Part shown: in pieces, positions 1 to 5,905 of the stretch
Layout of the letters: every line of letters begins with the position of its first letter
How positions within the stretch are numbered: the stretch's first letter is position 1
Assembly: GCA_027066595.1 (NCBI GenBank)
Contig: JAMONG010000261.1
Coordinates: forward strand, 1-6,060
DNA: 6,060 nt
Direction of reading: 5' to 3'
DNA from: Sulfurovum sp.
Lineage (GTDB): Bacteria > Campylobacterota > Campylobacteria > Campylobacterales > Sulfurovaceae
The notes under the pieces: generated by a model
The model's database searches: none
Told to the model about the DNA's origin: nothing
The model's input: only the letters and a program-made list of their open reading frames with translations
Program-made: the position numbers and the translations under genes

Positions 1-52
1 CAATAAAAAGCTAAAAAATAGTCTCATTTATACTCCATTATTTAATCTATAT

Positions 53-58
53 TATACT
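53..58 (+). promoter_or_regulatory. candidate -10 element for the META-domain gene
   Basis: The hexamer TATACT lies 30 bases before the start codon at 89 and differs from the consensus TATAAT at one position. No convincing -35 box is found 16 to 18 bases upstream, but the upstream stretch is AT-rich, and promoters in Campylobacterota often lack a clear -35. The same heptamer TTATACT also occurs at 28-34, so either copy could be used. This is a pattern match only. Confidence 0.3.
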
Positions 59-88
59 ACCCAAAAAACATTTACAAGGAAGTTTTTC

Positions 89-505
89 ATGTTTAAGAAA
101 GCAAGCCTCATGCTCCTCACGCTAACGACCCTACAGACACAGACATTAACAGCAGAAGAGTTCGAGGGTGCATGGCACTTACGTGTCATGGATGGTATGG
201 AGGTTCGTAAAGCCAGAGCGATACTGGAGTTCGATATGCAAAAAATGAAAATAGAGGGTTTTGATGCCTGCAACCGCATAAGTGGTGCACTTATAAAAAA
301 CTCCGATACAAACCTCACCGCCCCACTACTTATGTCAACAAGAATGAGCTGTAGAGGTAAAATGCAAAACTGGGTAAGCATACGCCTACAAGAGACACTC
401 AAAGAGGGCTTTAGTATGAAAGAAGAAGAGAAGTACGGTGTTGAGGGTATCACCCTCAAAAGCCCTAGTCATGAGTTGTTTTTTAAGAGAATGGAAAGAG
501 ACTAA
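89..505 (+). CDS. secreted META-domain (HslJ-like) protein
   Basis: The product is a 138-residue protein with one META domain (DUF306 type), a small beta-rich envelope domain also found in E. coli HslJ. Its biochemical role is not known. Residues 1-22 look like a signal peptide: KK at 3-4, a hydrophobic run from 6 to about 20, and probable cleavage after LTA (22). The domain runs from about 25 to 135. It shows a tryptophan at 29 near its start, a DACN motif at 60-62 in place of the usual GCN, TRMSC at 84-88, and an ending LFFKR at 130-134. Its two cysteines, 61 and 88, could form a disulfide after export. There is no lipobox, whereas HslJ-type proteins are often lipoproteins. The start is supported by AAGGAAG at 76-82, six bases before ATG. 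The gene stands alone, converging on murF. The family call is fairly safe; the function is unknown. Confidence 0.8.
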   Translation: MFKKASLMLLTLTTLQTQTLTAEEFEGAWHLRVMDGMEVRKARAILEFDMQKMKIEGFDACNRISGALIKNSDTNLTAPLLMSTRMSCRGKMQNWVSIRLQETLKEGFSMKEEEKYGVEGITLKSPSHELFFKRMERD

Positions 506-513
506 TCAAACAA

Positions 514-545
514 TGTAGGGTCTTGTAAGGATACAAAACCCTACA
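514..545 (-). terminator. probable intrinsic terminator of the murF transcription block
   Basis: The inverted repeat pairs TGTAGGGT (514-521) with ACCCTACA (538-545). After one mismatch (522/537), five more pairs follow (523-527 with 532-536), closing a four-base loop. Read on the minus strand, the stem is followed by TTGTTTGATTAG, an imperfect T run, which suits a rho-independent terminator for the leftward genes. On the plus strand the stem is followed by CAAAACTAGG with no T run, so it should be weak at best for the META gene. The stem includes the murF stop codon (541-543). Confidence 0.65.
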
Positions 546-1998
546 CAAAACTAGGTGCATCATTCGCAAACAATATTAAGTCACCTGCCCTTGTCTGCTC
601 TACAAGCATACTCTCCATCTCACCCTTACTCGCTAATTTCACCAACTTATCGGCATCTACATGCTCTTTAAAAATCTCATAGTTTAAGTCACCTGTGACT
701 ACTACCAAATCAAAGACGTCATTGGCACATTGAGCTACTTGTACGTTAAGTGCATCATCTACCTCGACAAGTCCAGGGGTGATAACTACTTTTCTGCCCT
801 CATAGGTTGTAGCCAAGTCAAAGGCTGCCATCATACCGTCTATGTTTCCGTTAAAGGAATCATCGAGTATCACCTTACCACCTGCATCTATACGTTGGAG
901 TCTATGAGCTACTGGTTCTAGTGTAGAAAGCTGTGATTGTATCTTCTCATCATTAAGCCCTAGTTCTTTAGCTACAAGTATCGCAGCAGCTAAGTTTATA
1001 GCGTTAAATGCACCTAAAATATTTGCAGAGTAATGTACACCATTAAGCGTAAAGCTTGTAGCTTCAAGTGTCGCTTCTATATCTTCTATGATAAACACTG
1101 GAACAGGAATACCTGAACGAATATCTAACTCCTCACACGTACCAAAAGTATGTATATTAGATTCTGGTTTCACCATAGCACTCTCATGTATCCAAGCTTG
1201 CTTTAGTCTGGCACTTTTGAGTATCTCCATTTTGGTGTTACGGATGTTCTCCATCGTCTTAAAATACTCTATATGTGCAGGACCAATCTTACCCACAACC
1301 ACATAATGAGGATTTACAAAAGTACTTATCTCCCCTATGTCACCCTCTCCTCTTGCTCCCATTTCTACGACATACACTTCTGTATCATCAGGCAAGTCAT
1401 CGTTGATATCTTTCATCACACCACCTAGTGTATTTACCGAACGTGGTGTAGCATAGGTTCTGTAATTTACTTTAAGTAGATGCTCAATGTAGTTCTTAAT
1501 ACTCGTTTTTCCATAACTTGCAGTAATACCTACTATCCTTAATGATTTCATAGATTCTACTTTCTTTTGTGCCTTAACTTTAAAGCCGTTAAATAGCATT
1601 TTTTCGATGAACAAAGAGACAAGATAAGCTAAGAAAATAGGGATGATGACTACAAAATGTTTGAGTGCCACAGCAATAAAGATGGCAAAAAGTAACATCG
1701 CAGCGATGAAACGTTTGACACGTCCTGTAAAGACAAGAGGTTTGTCTAAACCTTTATACCACTTGTAAAGCAGAACAAGATAAACAAAAACCACCACAAA
1801 ACCATAGGCACTGATACTCTCAACAAACATATAGAGTGCATACGGTACTAAAAAGTAGACAAAGTGCCACCATGTTTTGGTATGGTGAAACAGTACACGG
1901 TTTAGTTTGTAGCTATACCACTGTAGGTTAGTAATAAAGTAATACCCCATAGCAAGGAGAAAAAGAGCATAAGCCGTAGCATTAAGTAGTTGTAACAT
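541..1998 (-). CDS. murF: UDP-N-acetylmuramoyl-tripeptide--D-alanyl-D-alanine ligase (MurF) with membrane N-terminus
   Basis: MurF adds D-Ala-D-Ala to UDP-MurNAc-tripeptide using ATP, completing the cytoplasmic pentapeptide precursor of peptidoglycan. The 485-residue product has hydrophobic segments at roughly 5-25, 44-60, 64-80, 97-112 and 114-133. A Mur ligase core follows: P-loop GITASYGKTS at 157-166, EMGARGEGDIGE at 212-223, GPAH at 239-242, a lysine at 256 in TKMEIL that fits the carbamylated lysine of Mur ligases, GAFNAINLA at 329-337, and HRLQ at 365-368. DDSFNGN at 379-385 matches the MurF-type DDSYNAN motif and argues against MurC, D or E. The usual MurF N-terminal domain that binds the UDP-sugar is not recognisable; the membrane segments take its place. 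The start shares one base with the hydrolase stop (TAATG), and TAAGGA at 2005-2010 serves as ribosome site, so coupled translation is likely. The hairpin at 514-545 covers the stop. Confidence 0.88.
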   Translation of the reverse strand: MLQLLNATAYALFLLAMGYYFITNLQWYSYKLNRVLFHHTKTWWHFVYFLVPYALYMFVESISAYGFVVVFVYLVLLYKWYKGLDKPLVFTGRVKRFIAAMLLFAIFIAVALKHFVVIIPIFLAYLVSLFIEKMLFNGFKVKAQKKVESMKSLRIVGITASYGKTSIKNYIEHLLKVNYRTYATPRSVNTLGGVMKDINDDLPDDTEVYVVEMGARGEGDIGEISTFVNPHYVVVGKIGPAHIEYFKTMENIRNTKMEILKSARLKQAWIHESAMVKPESNIHTFGTCEELDIRSGIPVPVFIIEDIEATLEATSFTLNGVHYSANILGAFNAINLAAAILVAKELGLNDEKIQSQLSTLEPVAHRLQRIDAGGKVILDDSFNGNIDGMMAAFDLATTYEGRKVVITPGLVEVDDALNVQVAQCANDVFDLVVVTGDLNYEIFKEHVDADKLVKLASKGEMESMLVEQTRAGDLILFANDAPSFV

Positions 1999-2723
1999 TA
2001 GTTGTCCTTACATTGTGTTGTTATAGTTTGAGCGATAAAGTCTCTATGTTGTAAAAAAAAGAAGTGATCTCCATCTAATGGGTAGAATATGGAGTTTTCC
2101 ATGAGTCCTGCTATCTTCTCACCTGTATAAAGCGGTGTTGCAGTATCTTCTTTACCCCAAAAACAAAGGGCTTTAGCCTTTGAGTTGGCAAACTCGGTCT
2201 CAAAATCTTCATCAACCACATTTTTAAAAGTCTCATACATCTCGTGGCTCATATTTTCAACATCTTTACTTTTAAACAAATCACGTATAAAAGTCATACC
2301 TAGTGGTTTTAAAAACTTCACAGTGGCAATTTTGAGCTTAATAGACCATGGTTTTTCTGTCACTACTCCTGCACTAGAGAGTAAAACTAAACAAGGGGCA
2401 TGAAGAAGTGTTGAAACCTTACCACCAAAAGAATGCCCCATTGCAATTTGAGGTTTTACCCCAAGTGCATCTAAAAAGAGTTGCACAATGTTGGCATACG
2501 CTTTGGTGGTCAGTACCATATCATTGTTTGATTTACCAAAACCTGGTAAGTCTAAGTAGATGTGTTTATAGTTGGGGAGTGTATTGCCAAAGGCTTGTTT
2601 CATTATCTCTTTGTTACTTCCCCAACCGTGTAGTACAAGCAGTACTTTATCTTCTGCGGGGTTAATTAACTCATAGGAGAGTTTGAAAGATTTGTCTTTA
2701 TAGTGTATCTCTTTAGATGCCAT
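1998..2723 (-). CDS. alpha/beta hydrolase, murF-linked
   Basis: This is a 241-residue alpha/beta-hydrolase-fold protein with no signal peptide, so it is probably cytoplasmic. It has the oxyanion motif HGWG at 32-35, DLPGFGKS at 58-65, the nucleophile elbow GHSFGG at 96-101 (Ser98), GKEDTATP at 190-197 (Asp193) and GDH at 218-220 (His220). The full Ser-Asp-His triad is therefore present, and the protein should be an active esterase or related hydrolase. The substrate cannot be read from sequence. Homologues are often labelled as dienoate hydrolases, which I would not trust. From memory, the gene next to murF in Helicobacter and Campylobacter is a similar hydrolase, which hints at a link to cell-wall synthesis. 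The stop shares one base with the murF start. The start codon has no clear Shine-Dalgarno sequence; a stable inverted repeat ends four bases before it. Confidence 0.85.
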   Translation of the reverse strand: MASKEIHYKDKSFKLSYELINPAEDKVLLVLHGWGSNKEIMKQAFGNTLPNYKHIYLDLPGFGKSNNDMVLTTKAYANIVQLFLDALGVKPQIAMGHSFGGKVSTLLHAPCLVLLSSAGVVTEKPWSIKLKIATVKFLKPLGMTFIRDLFKSKDVENMSHEMYETFKNVVDEDFETEFANSKAKALCFWGKEDTATPLYTGEKIAGLMENSIFYPLDGDHFFFLQHRDFIAQTITTQCKDN

Positions 2724-2727
2724 AGTT

Positions 2728-2767
2728 TGCCATTTGTGTTAAATTGGCTTATTTTAACATAATGGCA
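2728..2767. repeat. long inverted repeat just upstream of the hydrolase start
   Basis: Bases 2728-2743 pair with 2753-2767: TGCCA (2728-2732) with TGGCA (2763-2767), then a one-base bulge at 2733, then ten pairs (2734-2743 with 2753-2762) that include one G-T pair, around a nine-base loop. It fills almost the whole 46-nt gap between the HisKA-receiver stop (2770) and the hydrolase start (2723). On the minus strand the last paired bases lie at about -9 to -5 from the ATG, where a ribosome site would be expected. No T run follows it. It could be an operator, a translation-control or RNA-processing hairpin, or a weak attenuator. Confidence 0.5.
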
Positions 2768-2769
2768 CT

Positions 2770-3681
2770 TTATATCTGTGCGATCTTCTTTCGAATATCA
2801 TCTATCATAATAGGTTTAGCCATATAGTCTGTCATCCCTGCATCAAGATAGCTATCTCTGTCATCTTTTCCTGTGTTTGCAGTAAGTGCGATGATGGAAA
2901 CAGGTGGGATATTTTCTTCATCTTCATATTGCCGTATGGCTTTACTGGCTTCTACACCATCCATCACAGGCATTTGTATATCCATAAAGATAATGTCAAA
3001 ATCATGCTCTTTGCGTAGTGAGACAGCCTCTTCCCCATTTGAAGCATAAGTGACTTTTATCTCTTCATTTTCAAGTACTTTGGCAAGAAGTTTCTTGTTA
3101 ATATCATTATCATCCACTACTAAAACATATGGTACTTTATTTTTAACGGTGCTAATAGTATCATTCTCTTTTAGCATTTCTTCTTCACGTGGCTTTGGTG
3201 TCATATCGATAATACTATTTACTAAAGTTAAAAGTTCATTAGAACTTGTAGAGATGATAGAAACAAACTCTTCTTGTTCTTCCGTCAATGTAGTAGACTT
3301 AAGAAAATGCGTAAAGCCCAATAAACCAGAAAGTGATGTACGCATTTGGTGTGAAATATGTATAATTTCATGGCTTTTTTGGTCTAAACCCTCTTCTACT
3401 TTAGCATGTTTGAGTGCAAATGTTTTAATCTCATTTTCAAGAACACTCTTTTCACTATACATTGTTTCTATATGTGTTAAGAGTACTTTACATGCATCAT
3501 AAGAGTATTCATATTCAACAATACTCTCTATCAGTGGATGTAGTACCTCATCAAAATCATACTTAAGACTCTCAAGAGTCTTATCAAGTTTTTTCTTTTG
3601 CATCTTAGGTTGGATATACCACACCCAAGTCATTAACATGATTATCACGAGTAATGCAATAATTAAAATTTCTTGTAACAT
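2770..3681 (-). CDS. membrane-anchored HisKA-receiver protein lacking an ATPase domain
   Basis: This 303-residue signalling protein has one N-terminal membrane segment (about 4-22), then a charged helical stretch (27-105) likely to form a coiled coil. A HisKA-like dimerisation helix follows, with the H-box SHQMRTS at 110-116 (His111) and its second helix ending near 160. After a linker of about 25 residues comes a full receiver domain (185-303). The receiver keeps its key residues: Asp190 and Asp191, phosphoacceptor Asp234 in FMDIQMPVMDG, Thr267 in ALTAN, and Lys289 in AKP. The HATPase_c domain normally found between HisKA and receiver is absent, so the protein cannot phosphorylate itself. 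It may act as a phosphorelay intermediate, phosphate sink or partner of another kinase. No DNA-binding output domain is present. AGAGG precedes the ATG by four bases. The gene lies between the transpeptidase genes and hydrolase-murF; its input signal is unknown. Confidence 0.82.
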   Translation of the reverse strand: MLQEILIIALLVIIMLMTWVWYIQPKMQKKKLDKTLESLKYDFDEVLHPLIESIVEYEYSYDACKVLLTHIETMYSEKSVLENEIKTFALKHAKVEEGLDQKSHEIIHISHQMRTSLSGLLGFTHFLKSTTLTEEQEEFVSIISTSSNELLTLVNSIIDMTPKPREEEMLKENDTISTVKNKVPYVLVVDDNDINKKLLAKVLENEEIKVTYASNGEEAVSLRKEHDFDIIFMDIQMPVMDGVEASKAIRQYEDEENIPPVSIIALTANTGKDDRDSYLDAGMTDYMAKPIMIDDIRKKIAQI

Positions 3682-3772
3682 TTGACCTCTTTTTAGACTA
3701 TTTGTATCTTTAAATGGTAACCAATAATTTTGAATAATTACTTAATTTAATCTTAATTAAATACCTTTAGCA
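3682..3772 (-). promoter_or_regulatory. AT-rich intergenic region, possible promoter of the HisKA-receiver gene
   Basis: This 91-nt gap is the largest within the minus-strand block. It contains an AT-only inverted repeat (ATTTAAT 3745-3751 with ATTAAAT 3756-3762) and two direct copies of AATAATT (3723-3729 and 3733-3739). The ribosome site AGAGG sits at 3686-3690 before the start at 3681. No hexamer pair gives a convincing sigma-70 promoter, and no T run makes a terminator for the upstream gene. A promoter or regulator site is plausible because of the gap length and composition, but it is not demonstrated. Confidence 0.3.
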
Positions 3773-4654
3773 TTATTCGTAAATTTCATACCTTTTATTT
3801 TCAACCTTTATTTTAGGTACTACTTTTTCAGACTCAAAATAGTCATATCCCTCTTTAAGATTTACCCAAAAGTCATACCAAATATTCCCCTCATACAAAC
3901 TCATATTTTCAGCAGTCATATAAAAAGGGTAGGCATGTACATCTACATATTTTTGACCATTTTTTAACGCACCTTCAACCAAAGCATAAATCTCTTCTAT
4001 CTTCTCATTTGTCATAGCATAACAACCTATAGAGACACAATTACCATGTACCATTAAAAAGCTACCTGTTCTTTTGTGTGCTCTATCATAAGCATTTGGA
4101 TACCCTAAATTAAAAGAGAGATGGTACTTACTGTTTGGATTTAAAAGTCGTTTTGTCACTTTATAAAACCCCTCTGGTGCTTGTCTATCACCCTCTTTAC
4201 GTTTTGGTCCCAAATACCCAGAATATGCACAGATACTGTAATCTTTTAGATGCTCATATCCACTGCCAACATTTATCCATACTTCAAGTATAGCCTCATC
4301 TTTAAAGATACGTATAAAAACAGGATCACCCACTTTAGCTGACAAGGTAAGAAGTCTTTCATTAAGTGTATGCCTTAAAAATGTTTGTTCTTCTATAGTA
4401 TACTCCTGTGTACTACACTGTTGTCCCATACGCCGTATGTCATCCAAACTCATTGTAGTATTAAAATCTAATTTTGGTAGAGGTAATGTACCTAAAGATA
4501 TATTTTTTTCACTACAAGTGACCTTAGGTTTTTGTATCGTTTTTTTTAAATGTGTATAAGAAATGGGGTTAAGATATAAAAGTATAAGTGAAGTAATCAG
4601 TAAAAGATAGACAAGAATATCAGCTAAAATAAGCCATGCTCTTGCCATCAACAT
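3773..4654 (-). CDS. YafK/DpaA-type YkuD-fold (L,D-transpeptidase family) protein
   Basis: The 293-residue protein has one N-terminal hydrophobic segment (about 8-29), giving a membrane-anchored or exported periplasmic protein. The YkuD-fold domain runs from about 110 to 245. Recognisable parts are GPKRKEGDRQAPEGFYKV at 149-166, FNLGYPNAYDR at 181-191 and MVHGNCVSIGCYAMTNE at 201-217, with likely catalytic His203 and Cys211. The eight-residue His-Cys spacing and the CYAMT ending are typical of the YafK branch rather than of YcbB or YnhG enzymes. E. coli YafK (DpaA/LdtF) cuts proteins off peptidoglycan or affects other L,D-transpeptidases; here the exact reaction is inferred. The start lies 3 nt after the stop of the YcbB-type gene, without a clear Shine-Dalgarno sequence, so translation probably depends on coupling. 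Met3 (4646-4648) is an alternative start. The tail after 245 is too short for the extra C-terminal domain of Helicobacter Csd6. Confidence 0.82.
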   Translation of the reverse strand: MLMARAWLILADILVYLLLITSLILLYLNPISYTHLKKTIQKPKVTCSEKNISLGTLPLPKLDFNTTMSLDDIRRMGQQCSTQEYTIEEQTFLRHTLNERLLTLSAKVGDPVFIRIFKDEAILEVWINVGSGYEHLKDYSICAYSGYLGPKRKEGDRQAPEGFYKVTKRLLNPNSKYHLSFNLGYPNAYDRAHKRTGSFLMVHGNCVSIGCYAMTNEKIEEIYALVEGALKNGQKYVDVHAYPFYMTAENMSLYEGNIWYDFWVNLKEGYDYFESEKVVPKIKVENKRYEIYE

Positions 4655-4657
4655 CGG

Positions 4658-5905
4658 TTAAAAATTGAGCTTTTGCAATTTATCATAGCTATAGATGTCA
4701 TTAAATAGATATAATTTTCCATCTTCAGCAACATAGCTTGTCAAATAGGCTGTGTGTACAGCTAAACGTTTCACGATAGAAATATAATGTGTTTTTCTAC
4801 TTTTATACTCTTTATTGACTTCATCTACTGTGGCATTACTATAGTTAGCCGCTAAGAAATCTAACATCTTCATAGGGTTACCAAGCCTTACACAACCATG
4901 ACTGTACGCACGTACCTTTTTCTTGAAGAGGTGTTTTGCAGGAGTATCATGCATATAGACAGAGTTTTCATTTGGAAATAAAAACTTTACACGCCCTAAA
5001 GCATTACGTCCAGAAGCAACTTCTATAAATTTAAATGGCACTTCACCTTTTCCACCTACATAAGCCGCACTCAAATTAGCATCAAAACGAAGGGCTGGTG
5101 AGTCTAAATTATAATCTCTACGCATCACTAAACGGTGTTTTTTCAAATAGTTTGGATCTTTGAGTGTCTTAGGGATAATCTCATGCCTTGCTATGCTATC
5201 TGGTACATTCCATGTAGGATTAAGGACAATAGATTGTAATTCAGCTGAAAAAATAGGAGTCTGTTGCGTACGCTTTCCGACTACTATACGCATGGCAATA
5301 GACGTTTTGTCATTTTCTATAATACGTACTTTATACTCTGGTATGTTCACCAAAGCATAGTTCTGACCTAATCCTGCTTTCATAAGTTTAACACGCTCTA
5401 TATTTAACCGTATTTTATGTAATAATTCAGCTGAAGTTCCCTCACTATTTCTTAGAGCATGGTACTGCGTCAAAAGTGCTCCAAATTGATAATACTCTGG
5501 CACATAAGGTTTAAGTATCTCTTCTATGCTTTGTCCTGCTTTAAGTTGCATCGCTATATTTCGAATATTGACTTCTTGTAGGTATGTGGTATATTTTGAC
5601 GAAAAGTATACAGAATTTCTACGTTTTTGTGCCGTTTCAAAAGAGTCTAAATCGATACACCCATTGGCAAGATTTTGGGCATAGGCAACAAGCATTTTAC
5701 TCATAAGTACAGAGTTATGACTCTCTCTCACTTTTTCATAAAGTCCTCTTTCATCACAAATAGAGAGATATTTATCTGTTTTTAATATCTCTAAAAATTC
5801 ACTTTTTTGCCCATAGTGCCATCCTTCTTTATCTGCAACACCTACACAGGCACTTAAAAGTAATGCACTCAATGATACTACTATTAATTTTATACTATTC
5901 CCCAT
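4658..5905 (-). CDS. YcbB-type L,D-transpeptidase, lipoprotein form
   Basis: L,D-transpeptidases of the YcbB (LdtD) type form 3-3 cross-links between meso-diaminopimelate residues of peptidoglycan in the periplasm. The 415-residue product begins with a lipoprotein signal: hydrophobic run 6-17 and lipobox LSAC at 17-20, so Cys20 would be lipidated; Val21 at +2 is compatible with outer-membrane sorting. Residues 22-160 resemble the helical scaffold domain. The catalytic part shows NIERVK at 168-173, VNIPEYKVRI at 186-195, QTPIFSAEL at 215-223, NPTWNVPDSIARHEIIPK at 229-246, NALGRVKFLFPN at 301-312, MHDTP at 318-322 (His319) and AYSHGCVRL at 333-341 (Cys338). The peptidoglycan-binding domain usually found before the NxER motif is absent, making the protein much shorter than E. 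coli YcbB (about 615 residues). AAGGAA at 5911-5916 precedes the ATG, inside the end of the overlapping upstream gene. It is followed within 3 nt by the YafK-type gene. Confidence 0.88.
   Translation of the reverse strand: MGNSIKLIVVSLSALLLSACVGVADKEGWHYGQKSEFLEILKTDKYLSICDERGLYEKVRESHNSVLMSKMLVAYAQNLANGCIDLDSFETAQKRRNSVYFSSKYTTYLQEVNIRNIAMQLKAGQSIEEILKPYVPEYYQFGALLTQYHALRNSEGTSAELLHKIRLNIERVKLMKAGLGQNYALVNIPEYKVRIIENDKTSIAMRIVVGKRTQQTPIFSAELQSIVLNPTWNVPDSIARHEIIPKTLKDPNYLKKHRLVMRRDYNLDSPALRFDANLSAAYVGGKGEVPFKFIEVASGRNALGRVKFLFPNENSVYMHDTPAKHLFKKKVRAYSHGCVRLGNPMKMLDFLAANYSNATVDEVNKEYKSRKTHYISIVKRLAVHTAYLTSYVAEDGKLYLFNDIYSYDKLQKLNF

Noticed and set aside
52..459. Open frame of 135 codons on the minus strand opposite the META gene
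   Set aside because: It lies almost wholly antisense to a gene with a good ribosome site, signal peptide and family motifs, and its translation shows no domain.
541..1998. Reading this as another Mur-ligase family member such as CapB, FolC or MurC/D/E
   Set aside because: DDSFNGN at 379-385 together with HRLQ at 365-368 and TKMEIL at 255-260 fits MurF best.
3127..3204. A frameshifted remnant of an ATPase domain between HisKA and receiver
   Set aside because: The linker is only about 25 codons, too short to hold a remnant, and the frame continues cleanly through both domains.
3050..3502. Open frame of 150 codons on the plus strand
   Set aside because: It is antisense to the HisKA-receiver gene, whose motifs are clear. 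Its serine-rich translation is what the complement of such coding typically gives.
3773..4654. Identity as Csd6/Pgp2-like carboxypeptidase of Helicobacter and Campylobacter
   Set aside because: The His203-Cys211 spacing and the GCYAMT ending match the YafK branch, and the region after the catalytic domain is too short for the extra C-terminal domain of Csd6.
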